A stretch of 64,000 nucleotides of DNA, taken from NCBI RefSeq assembly GCF_030283145.1, contig NZ_JASNWE010000004.1, forward strand, positions 434,001 to 498,000, read 5' to 3'. Both the position numbers and the translations under genes were made by a program. This DNA comes from Actinomadura xylanilytica (lineage in GTDB: Bacteria; Actinomycetota; Actinomycetes; Streptosporangiales; Streptosporangiaceae). Of this stretch, positions 1-6,501 are shown one piece after another. Below the pieces are notes generated by a model. That model was not told the origin of the DNA and searched no databases. It was given only the letters and a program-made list of their open reading frames with translations. Each line of letters begins with the position of its first letter. Position 1 is the stretch's first letter.

Positions 1-492
1 GACCACGGCCCAGTATCCGGCCTGCCATCCGGCCCATTCGCCGATCACGGTGCCGGCCGGTCCGCCCACGACCATGGCCAGGCTGAGCCCGGTGACCACC
101 ACCCCGAGCGCGCGGGCGGTGCGGTCGGGCGGGACCAGGCTGATCGCGGTCGCCGCCGCGACCGCCCAGAATCCGGCGTAGGCCACCCCGGCGACCGCCC
201 GGGAGATCAGCACCGCCCAGTATCCGGGCACGACCAGTCCGGAGGCGATCGCGGCGGCGAACGCCGCCTGGCAGATCAGCAGCGTCGTGCGCGGCGGCCA
301 GCGCCGGGTCAGTGCGGCCAGCGGCGGGGCGCCCACCAGCACGCCGACCGCGAACGCGGAGATCAGCGTGCCCGCGGTCGGCAGCGACACATCGAGGTCG
401 GCGGCGATGTCCGGCAGCACCCCCGCCATCAGGAACTCCGAGGCGCCCATCGCGAACAGGCTCAGCGCGAGCACGTAGACCGCGACGGGCAT
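1..492 (-). CDS. MFS drug exporter, N-terminal part (gene runs off left edge)
   Basis: The first 164 codons of a 12-TM major facilitator of the DHA1 drug:H+ antiporter type (Cmx/CmrA/AraJ-like) are visible; the C-terminal half lies outside the window. The start is the ATG at 492, giving MPVAVYVLALSLFAMGASEF, and the residues FAMGASEF followed by PDIAADL are typical of helix 1 in this subfamily. A basic loop (LTRRWPPRTTLL) matches the family loop between helices 2 and 3. It should sit in the cytoplasmic membrane and export a small hydrophobic compound, with unknown substrate. It is 14 bp downstream of the flavoprotein on the same strand, so the two may be co-transcribed. Confidence 0.85.
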   Translation of the reverse strand, partial: MPVAVYVLALSLFAMGASEFLMAGVLPDIAADLDVSLPTAGTLISAFAVGVLVGAPPLAALTRRWPPRTTLLICQAAFAAAIASGLVVPGYWAVLISRAVAGVAYAGFWAVAAATAISLVPPDRTARALGVVVTGLSLAMVVGGPAGTVIGEWAGWQAGYWAVV

Positions 493-506
493 GCGCCCTC
501 CCTCGC

Positions 507-1454
507 TCACTCGGTCTCCGTCCGGTGCAGGTGGGCGGTGAGCGTCTGCTCCAGGACGGCCCGTTCGACGTCCTCGTCCAGCAGGTCGTGGTTGAGGGCG
601 ATCGCGGCGACCGAGCCCGCCCCGGCGGCGGTGATCACCTGCGCGCGGGGATCGGCGACGTTGCCCGCGGCCCAGACGCCGGGCGCGCTCGTCCGGCCGG
701 ACGGGTCGGTGGCCACCCGGCCGCTCTCGTCCCGCTCGCAGCCCAGGCCGTCGAGCAGCGCGTCGTGCGGCACCATGCGGGGGAAGAGGAACACCGCGTC
801 GCGGGGCCACACGCGGCCGTCCGCCAGCTCGACCGCGCGCAGCCGGTCGTCGTGCACCACGAGCTGCTTGACCGGGCCGTCCACGATGCGCACGCCGCGC
901 GCGGTCAGCCGCTCGTGCTCGCCCGCGGTCAGGTCCAGGGTGTGCCGGAAGAGGACGACGTCGTCCGACCACCCTCGCAGCAGCAGCGCTTGATGCACCG
1001 CGCCCGGGTGCGTGCCGAGCACGCCGAGCGGCTGATCGCGGACCTCGTACCCATGGCAGTACGGGCAGTGCAGCAGATCGCGGCCCCACCGCTCGCGGAC
1101 GCCGGGGATGTCGGGCAGCTCGTCGCGCAGCCCGGTGGCCACCAGCACCCGGCGGGCCCGCAGCACCGGGCCGCCGGCGAGGCGCACGGTGAAACCGGGC
1201 TCGATGTGGTCGACCCGGCCCTCGATCAGCCGCACGCCGTACCCGGCCACCTCGGCGCGCCCCATCTCCAGCAGGGCCGCCGGGGACGTCCCGTCCCGCG
1301 AGAGGAAACCCTGCATGTGCTCCGCCGGGGCGTTGCGCGGGGCCCCGGCGTCCACCACCGTGACCCGGCGGCGCGCCCTTCCGAGCACCAGCGCGGCGCT
1401 CAGCCCGGCCGCGCCCGCACCGACCACCACCACGTCGTTCATCGATTCGCTCAT
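507..1454 (-). CDS. Thioredoxin-reductase-like FAD/NAD(P) oxidoreductase
   Basis: A 315-residue class II pyridine nucleotide-disulfide oxidoreductase. The FAD-binding GAGAAG lies about 10 residues from the start, a second dinucleotide-binding region is in the middle, and a CPYC redox-like pair sits in HCPYCHGYEV, as in thioredoxin-reductase-like proteins. The C-terminal GVWAAGNVADPRAQV is the usual FAD-contacting segment. An upstream in-frame extension to 1544 is unlikely because it enters the divergent regulator; MSESMNDV at 1454 (or MNDV at 1442) is the probable start. Partner and substrate are unknown. It is divergent from the XRE-cupin gene and followed by an MFS exporter, suggesting a small regulated redox/export unit. 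Confidence 0.85.
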   Translation of the reverse strand: MSESMNDVVVVGAGAAGLSAALVLGRARRRVTVVDAGAPRNAPAEHMQGFLSRDGTSPAALLEMGRAEVAGYGVRLIEGRVDHIEPGFTVRLAGGPVLRARRVLVATGLRDELPDIPGVRERWGRDLLHCPYCHGYEVRDQPLGVLGTHPGAVHQALLLRGWSDDVVLFRHTLDLTAGEHERLTARGVRIVDGPVKQLVVHDDRLRAVELADGRVWPRDAVFLFPRMVPHDALLDGLGCERDESGRVATDPSGRTSAPGVWAAGNVADPRAQVITAAGAGSVAAIALNHDLLDEDVERAVLEQTLTAHLHRTETE

Positions 1455-1531
1455 GACCGTAGCGTGCGTTCTCCGGCGCGATACCGACAAGCTTTGTTGC
1501 CATTTCCGGGACGAGCCTGTGCAATGAGGAC

Positions 1532-2152
1532 ATGGAACACGCACCCGCCATCGCCCGCGCCCTCACCGAGGTCGGCCCGCGCCTCAAGCGCCTGCGCACC
1601 CAGCGGGGCGTCACCCTGGCCGCGCTCGCCGAGGCCACGGGGATCTCCAAGAGCACCCTGTCCCGGCTGGAATCGGGTCAGCGCCGGCCCAGCCTGGAAC
1701 TGCTGCTCCCCCTCGCCGCGGCCCACCAGGTGCCGCTGGACGAGCTGGTCGGCGCCCCGACGGTGGGCGACCCGCGCGTCCACCTCACCCCCCGGGTCCG
1801 CAACGGCCGGACGGTGATCCCGCTGACCGGCCGGCCCGGCGCGCTGCAAGCCTGGAAGACGGTCATCCCGGCCGCCCAGAACGTCCCTGACCTGTGCACC
1901 CACGAGGGCTACGAATGGCTGTACGTCCTGTCCGGACGCATGCGGCTCATCGTGGCCGAGCACGACCTGATCATGGAGCCGGGCGAGGCCGCCGAGTTCG
2001 ACACCCGCCTGCCCCACTGGTTCGGCGCCGCCGGCGGGCATCCCGTCGAGATCCTGAGCCTGTTCGGCCGCCAGGGCGAGCGCATGCACGTCCGCGCCGC
2101 CCCCCGCACCCGCCGCCGCCACCTCGCCCCCGGCTCGGCGGACGACGGCTGA
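1532..2152 (+). CDS. XRE-family regulator with C-terminal cupin domain
   Basis: A 206-residue DNA-binding regulator. Residues about 15-70 form an XRE helix-turn-helix (LKRLRTQRGVTLAALAEATG, then ISKSTLSRLESGQRRPS). Residues about 105-185 form a small cupin barrel with HEGYEWLYVLSGRMRL and PGEAAEFDTRLPHWF. Proteins with this layout usually sense a small ligand through the cupin. The start ATG lies 77 bp from the start of the divergent flavoprotein, so the shared gap probably holds both promoters and its operator. It likely controls the flavoprotein-MFS pair; the ligand is unknown. Confidence 0.88.
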   Translation: MEHAPAIARALTEVGPRLKRLRTQRGVTLAALAEATGISKSTLSRLESGQRRPSLELLLPLAAAHQVPLDELVGAPTVGDPRVHLTPRVRNGRTVIPLTGRPGALQAWKTVIPAAQNVPDLCTHEGYEWLYVLSGRMRLIVAEHDLIMEPGEAAEFDTRLPHWFGAAGGHPVEILSLFGRQGERMHVRAAPRTRRRHLAPGSADDG

Positions 2153-2165
2153 ACCGAACGCGCGT

Positions 2166-2975
2166 TCAGCCGATCGGGTTCCCGGGCGAGTCGAGCCAGA
2201 CGCGCTGTCCCCCGGGCGTCACGGTGACCCCGTACCGGCGGGCCTCCGGCCGCCCGGACGCCGCCCACCTCTCGTCCGTGTCCCTGATGGTCCTCTGCTT
2301 GAGACGCTGACTGCGCAGGGGCATGAACCAGCCGGGACCACCGAACCGTCCCTCCGCCGTGCCGTCCGGGCCCACCTCCAGCCTGGCCAGCGGCTCATCC
2401 GGATGGAACGTCGCCACCCACGGGACGAGGATCACCCCGCCGGGACGGGCCTGCTCGACCCACGCGTACGGAACCTCACGGACGGCGGCCGTCACGATGA
2501 TCCGGTCGTAGGGAGCGTGGTCCGGATGGCCGAGCATCCCGTCGCCCGTCACCACCGTGACCGGGTAACCGGCCCGATCCAGCGCCCGCCGGGCATGGCC
2601 GGCCAGCGAGGGATCGACCTCCACCGTCGTGACGTTCTCCGCCCCCGCGAGTTCCGCGAGCAGCGCCGCGTTGTAGCCGCTCCCCGTGCCGATCTCCAGG
2701 ACCCGCATCCCGGCGTGGAGGTCGAGCGCGTCGAGCATGTCGGCCATCACGTGCGGGGCACTGCTGGAACTGGTGGGCCAGACGCCCTTCCCGACCGCCC
2801 CGTCGTCCACCTGTATGACGACCGAGCGATCGGCCCTGACCTGCTCCGTCCAGCCGTCCGGCTCGTCCTCGCGATGGAGCGGCCTCATCCAGCCGCTCCC
2901 CTCCACGGGGACCCAGATCGTGTCGGGGACGAACGACTCCCGGGGCACCAACCCGAGGACGTCCCGCGCCGACAT
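2166..2975 (-). CDS. PIMT-like (protein L-isoaspartate O-methyltransferase family) methyltransferase
   Basis: A 269-residue SAM-dependent methyltransferase. Motif I is VLEIGTGSGYNAALLAEL, preceded by the TSSSSAPHVMADML segment typical of the PIMT family, with VEVDPSLAGHARRAL and YDRIIVTAAV as later SAM-fold motifs. The last 20 residues (GVTVTPGGQRVWLDSPGNP) form a tail also seen in the methyltransferase at 49885-50949. The start at 2975 is chosen because its ATG overlaps the stop of the 41-residue peptide gene (TGATG); the open frame extends further only by reading through that gene. Similar standalone PIMT homologues act in RiPP biosynthesis in actinobacteria, so peptide modification is possible. 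Repair of isoaspartate is the conservative alternative. Confidence 0.85.
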   Translation of the reverse strand: MSARDVLGLVPRESFVPDTIWVPVEGSGWMRPLHREDEPDGWTEQVRADRSVVIQVDDGAVGKGVWPTSSSSAPHVMADMLDALDLHAGMRVLEIGTGSGYNAALLAELAGAENVTTVEVDPSLAGHARRALDRAGYPVTVVTGDGMLGHPDHAPYDRIIVTAAVREVPYAWVEQARPGGVILVPWVATFHPDEPLARLEVGPDGTAEGRFGGPGWFMPLRSQRLKQRTIRDTDERWAASGRPEARRYGVTVTPGGQRVWLDSPGNPIG

Positions 2976-3100
2976 CACACCTTCCCCGAGCCCTTGCACA
3001 TCGTGCACGGAACCTCTCGCCGGTTACCGTCGTCGCTCTTCAACTCTTTCCCCGAGCCGTTGCACCCGCTGCACGTTTGCTGCTCACTGTGCTTCCCCAT
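2975..3100 (-). CDS. 41-residue double CxxCxGxG (DnaJ zinc-finger-like) peptide
   Basis: A 41-codon gene beginning MGKHSEQQ. It carries two DnaJ-type motifs, CSGCNGSG (residues 10-17) and CTMCKGSG (residues 32-39), and ends GKV. Four cysteines spaced this way would bind one zinc ion, as in a DnaJ cysteine-rich half-domain or the small zinc-ribbon proteins of actinobacteria. GGGGAG lies 7 bases before the ATG as a good ribosome site, and the stop overlaps the methyltransferase start by one base, indicating translational coupling. It is either a small zinc protein or a substrate/partner of the methyltransferase; the sequence does not decide. Confidence 0.72.
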   Translation of the reverse strand: MGKHSEQQTCSGCNGSGKELKSDDGNRREVPCTMCKGSGKV

Positions 3101-3254
3101 ATCGACTCCCCTCAGCCCTCACAGTGTCGCCACCCTGGCATGGCCGCTCACCGTCAGGCAGGCGAAGAGGCACACCTGAGGGGTGAGAAGGTGATGGCGT
3201 CAGGACGCGGCCGGCAGGTCGGGAACGGGCGGGCGGAGAGGACATTTGTCCGGA

Positions 3255-3563
3255 TCAGCGCGCGGCGGCGCCGGGGGTCCGGGTGAGGAGGATCCGGCCG
3301 GTCTGGACGACGTCGACCGCCCATTCCGTCCCGCCGTCCTGGACGGCACGGGGCAGCAGGCGTCCTCGGGGGACGTGGCCGGCGGGGAGCTTCTCGACGA
3401 CGCCGACCACCACGGCGGGCTCGTCCGTCCGCTCACCGCCCCGGGTCCGGAACCCGATGCCGACGCCGGTCACGTTGGGGTCGGTGCCGAGGTACCGGTC
3501 GATCAGCCGGTCGCGGACGCGTTCGAGCGCCGCCGCGGTCTCCGGGTCGATGCTCGGGCTCAT
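3255..3563 (-). CDS. Small conserved-looking hypothetical protein (102 aa)
   Basis: A 102-residue soluble protein, MSPSIDPETAAALERVRDRL at the start. The core NVTGVGIGFRTRGGERTDEPAVVVGVVEKLP has the pattern G-V-G-x-G...T-x-x-x-A-V-V-V-x-V-x-x-K seen at the N-terminus of Nal1-like and other trypsin-fold proteins, but no His-Asp-Ser catalytic triad follows. It may be a truncated or standalone version of that N-terminal module. No signal peptide is visible. It ends 154 bp before the CxxC peptide gene on the same strand. Function unknown. Confidence 0.6.
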   Translation of the reverse strand: MSPSIDPETAAALERVRDRLIDRYLGTDPNVTGVGIGFRTRGGERTDEPAVVVGVVEKLPAGHVPRGRLLPRAVQDGGTEWAVDVVQTGRILLTRTPGAAAR

Positions 3564-3591
3564 GCCCGACCCCTACCCGGAGCGCGAAGCC

Positions 3592-3690
3592 TTACGGGGT
3601 GATGGCGAGCTGGACGGGGACGAACAGGGAGCCGCAACCCGAGGCCGTGGTGCCGAACGTCGCGCCGGTGATGGTGGGGCGGAGGACGTC
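3592..3690 (-). pseudogene. Possible C-terminal remnant of an exported protein
   Basis: In one frame this stretch reads DVLRPTITGATFGTTASGCG followed by SLFVPVQLAITP and a stop. The residues look like the end of a secreted beta-rich protein such as those just upstream, but there is no start and a terminator-like hairpin precedes it. It could be a decayed further copy of that family. Weak evidence. Confidence 0.25.
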
Positions 3691-3724
3691 GCGATGCCGT
3701 TCAGGACCGACGATCGGGGGCCGG

Positions 3725-3763
3725 GGGCCGTGCCCGGGGGGTGGAGTCACGCGGGCACGGCCC
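3725..3763 (-). terminator. Hairpin terminator after the exported-protein array
   Basis: Perfect 12-bp arms (GGGCCGTGCCCG and its complement) separated by 15 bases, starting 16 bp past the stop of the 3779-4585 gene on the minus strand. No U-tract follows, which is common for actinobacterial terminators. Confidence 0.6.
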
Positions 3764-3778
3764 GGCTCTCGCCGCCGG

Positions 3779-4585
3779 TCAGAGCTTGTCGTACGCCTGC
3801 GTCGACATGTACTCGTTGAACACCATGGTGTTCTTGCCGCCCGCGGACGGCATCCCGCCCACCTGGTTGACCAGCCAGTCGGCGACACCGCCGCCGAACA
3901 GGCAGCCCTTGGCGCCGGGCACCGAGAACGCGTTGTCGACGTGCTTGGCCGACCGCACGGTGGGCGGCGGGGTGGTCCGCACGACCGTGGCCTTCTCGCC
4001 GGTGATCGGGGTGTTGGGCGCCGGCGGCGCCGTCGTCCCGGTGGTCAGGTCCAGCAGGATCGGGTTGCTGTCGCTGCCGATCAGGCAGTTCGAGCCGAGG
4101 ATCGGGTTGACCAGCCGCACCTTCAGCCCCATCTTGATCTTGAAATCGGCGCTGGTCGGCTGGTCGAACACGCCCGCGAACTCCGGCTGCGCGTACACCG
4201 CGGACAGCAGCGGGTCGCCGAACAGTCCCGGCTGCACGAGCATCTTCTCCGCGTGCATCTTCCCGAAGACCGACGTGAACTGGAACGTCTCAGGGTTGTA
4301 GGCGTTCGCGAACGTCATCTTGATCGGCTTCTCGATCGCCTGGTCGAACTTGCCCAGGTGGAACGTGCCGCTGGTGACCACGACCGACACGCAGGTGGAC
4401 GCGTGCAGGTCGGAGCCCGCGGGCAGCGTCGGGCAGTCGGAGAAGTCGAACGTCGCCGGGATCGGGTCGGGGTTCACGGCGGGCGCGGCCTGCGCCGCGG
4501 ACCCCGCCATCGCCAGTGCCGCCGCGGCCCCGGCCAGGGGCAGCGCGAAGCGGGTTGCACGTCTGGACGGTCGGGTGAATTTCAC
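3779..4585 (-). CDS. Exported protein, type A domain (268 aa)
   Basis: A 268-residue exported protein. The start is GTG with AAAGGA 7 bases upstream. Residues 1 to about 33 are a signal peptide (basic start, FALPLAGAAAALAMAGSAAQA). The mature part shares landmarks with the 261-residue protein at 5612-6397: FDFSDCPTLPAGS; GLKVRL; C-x-IGSD..PILLDLTTGTTAPP; VDNAFSVPGAKGC; and GMPSAGGKNTMVF near the end. Four conserved cysteines suggest two disulfides. It is the last gene of a minus-strand array of five exported proteins downstream of the Mce operon. Function unknown; a cell-envelope or secreted role connected with lipid uptake is only inferred from position. Confidence 0.8.
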   Translation of the reverse strand: MKFTRPSRRATRFALPLAGAAAALAMAGSAAQAAPAVNPDPIPATFDFSDCPTLPAGSDLHASTCVSVVVTSGTFHLGKFDQAIEKPIKMTFANAYNPETFQFTSVFGKMHAEKMLVQPGLFGDPLLSAVYAQPEFAGVFDQPTSADFKIKMGLKVRLVNPILGSNCLIGSDSNPILLDLTTGTTAPPAPNTPITGEKATVVRTTPPPTVRSAKHVDNAFSVPGAKGCLFGGGVADWLVNQVGGMPSAGGKNTMVFNEYMSTQAYDKL

Positions 4586-4840
4586 AGGTCGGTCCTTTCG
4601 ATCTACCGGGTGGGTGGAGTGGCATAAACTGGCGGATCTGGATTCCTACCGGGAGGGTATGGCCACTATCACGGCAATTCAATATGCGATCGAACCGACT
4701 CGCGATGAACTTTTAGATCTTGTTAGCCACTGCCAGTCCGACCGCCTTTACCGGTCCCGGCGTTATCAGCGGCAACGAAAGCACGGGATACCGTCGAGCA
4801 GTTGTCACCGGATGATGAATGAGGTCCGCGATAAAGGGGG

Positions 4841-5470
4841 TCACGGGCTGGTGATGGTCTGCTCCGGAGTGGCGTGCAGCTCCGCGGAAAGCACCACGGC
4901 GTCCCCGCCCGCGACAAAGCCCGCGGCGCACGCGAAGTTCACGAACGTGACGCCCATGTCGCCGCCGCCCAGGCCGAGGACGCTGCCCGCGTTGGTGAAC
5001 GTGGCGTCCGCCGTCCCGAGGTCGCCGGAGCCTGCCACGTCGAACTGGCACCGGTCGGTCCGCACGATGTTGACCTGGAACCCGAAGAGGCCGCCGGACG
5101 TCCGGCCGGCGGCGGCGTCGTACCCCGTCGCGCCCATCTCCATCAGGGCGCTCTCCGAGGTGACGGTGTAGGCGAGGCCGTCCGACCCGGTGCAGCCGCC
5201 GAAGGAGGCCGTGTCGACCGCGAGGATCTGCTCGCCGGTGTTGCCCGCGCCGCTCTTGGCGGTACCGGTCAGCCGGGTGTCCGCGCAGGTGATCGTCCAC
5301 CCGCGGGCGGCGTTCTCGATCCGCGCCGGCCCGGCGGCCGTCAGTGCCCCGCCCGGGGTGACCGTCCAGGTGGCGGCGGGCTGCGCGGCTGCCGCGGTCA
5401 CCGGGACCGCGGCCAGCGCGATGGCGGTGGCGAGCGCGCAGCGGCGCGCACGGAATGGGGAGCGTTTCAC
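4841..5470 (-). CDS. Exported protein, type B (WxVxPGG) domain (209 aa)
   Basis: A 209-residue exported protein starting at GTG 5470 (AAAGG about 8 bases upstream; the longer frame to 5515 has no ribosome site). A signal peptide covers about residues 1-30. The mature chain opens with WTVTPGG at residue 35 and has four cysteine landmarks (ITCAD, FGGCTG, DRCQF, FACAAG). It shares these with the 214-residue protein at 8680-9324 and with the C-terminal 188 residues of the 698-residue protein. The chain ends EQTITSP, like ALTITHP in the 8680 gene. Predicted beta-rich, secreted; no enzyme motif. It lies between two type A genes. Confidence 0.8.
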   Translation of the reverse strand: MKRSPFRARRCALATAIALAAVPVTAAAAQPAATWTVTPGGALTAAGPARIENAARGWTITCADTRLTGTAKSGAGNTGEQILAVDTASFGGCTGSDGLAYTVTSESALMEMGATGYDAAAGRTSGGLFGFQVNIVRTDRCQFDVAGSGDLGTADATFTNAGSVLGLGGGDMGVTFVNFACAAGFVAGGDAVVLSAELHATPEQTITSP

Positions 5471-5563
5471 GTGCCGACCTTTCGACCTGCGGGTACCGTC
5501 CGGTTCCGGCGCCACCGCGGACCCGGGCCCGGCGCACGCCTGCGGAACCGCGGCCGGCGTGGA

Positions 5564-5602
5564 GACCGCGTCCGGCCGGGGTGGCAGCGGCCGGACGCGG
5601 TC
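5564..5602 (-). terminator. Hairpin terminator after the 5612-6397 gene
   Basis: Perfect 15-bp arms (GACCGCGTCCGGCCG and complement) with a 9-base loop, 9 bp past the stop of the type A gene on the minus strand. Strong GC stem without a U-tract. Confidence 0.65.
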
Positions 5603-5611
5603 GACTGTGGC

Positions 5612-6397
5612 CTACGGCAGCTTGGAGTAGGAGATCGCGGCGCCGTACTCGTGGAAGATCACTGTGTTCCGTCCGGCCGCGGACGGCAGGCCCACGGCGG
5701 CGTTCACCGCGGCGTCGGCGGACTGCCCGCCGGTCCCGCAGCCGGTGGCCCCCGGAAGGGCGAAGGCATTGTCGACCTGCGTCCCCTTCCGGAGCGCCGC
5801 GTTCGGGATCGATCCGATGATGGTGAACGGCTCGCCGCTGATCGGCTGGTTCGGGGGCGGCGGAGCGGTCGTCCCGGTGGTGAGGTTCAGCAGGATCGGA
5901 GCGGCGTCGGAGCCGATGGTGCACTGGTCCCCGAGCCCCGCGCCGCTCAGCTTGACCTTCAGCCCGATGGTGGTGTCGAAGCCGCGCAGGACGAGGCCGC
6001 CGGCGTACTGGAGCGACACACTGGCCGTCCCGATGCCGGGCCCGAGGTCCACGGTGAAGTCCTCACTCCGCACCGCCCCGAAAAGGTCCTGGAACCCCTC
6101 ACCGAGGAAGGATGCGCTGCCCGCCGTGACCGTGATCGGCTTGGTGATCGCGTGCTCCACACCGCCCAGCGTGAAACTGCCACTCGTCGCCGTGGTCTGC
6201 AGGCAGATCGATCCCGGGACGTTCGCACCGGGCGGAAGCTCCGGGCAGTCGGACCAGTCGAAATCCGGCACCGGGTCGTCGGCACGTGCGGCCTGGGCCG
6301 CCGGGGCGGCGGAGAGGGCCGCGGCCCCCACCGCCGTCCCGAGGGCGACGGCGGCGGCGAACGAGCGCCGGCACGTGCGGAAACGAGAGCGGATCAT
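5612..6397 (-). CDS. Exported protein, type A domain (261 aa)
   Basis: A 261-residue exported protein, paralogue of the 3779-4585 product. The start at 6397 has AAAGGTGAG upstream, preceded by the same TCGAAAGG sequence found before two other array genes. The signal peptide ends near AAPAAQAARA. Shared landmarks are FDWSDCPELPPGA, GLKVKL, CTIGSDAAPILLNLTTGTTA, VDNAFALPGATGC, and GLPSAAGRNTVIF with the end YSKLP. The longer open frame to 6598 has no support. It is followed by a strong hairpin, so it may be its own transcript. Function unknown. Confidence 0.8.
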   Translation of the reverse strand: MIRSRFRTCRRSFAAAVALGTAVGAAALSAAPAAQAARADDPVPDFDWSDCPELPPGANVPGSICLQTTATSGSFTLGGVEHAITKPITVTAGSASFLGEGFQDLFGAVRSEDFTVDLGPGIGTASVSLQYAGGLVLRGFDTTIGLKVKLSGAGLGDQCTIGSDAAPILLNLTTGTTAPPPPNQPISGEPFTIIGSIPNAALRKGTQVDNAFALPGATGCGTGGQSADAAVNAAVGLPSAAGRNTVIFHEYGAAISYSKLP

Positions 6398-6501
6398 GTG
6401 CTCACCTTTCGACTGGTGAAGCCGCTGATTCAGGACTGCCCGTTGTTCTGGATTCCTTCGTCGGCCGCTACACGACCGCTCCGGTGGTGCCGGACCGAAC
6501 G

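Noticed and set aside
312..1817. Long plus-strand open frame
   Set aside because: Antisense shadow of the flavoprotein gene caused by high GC content.
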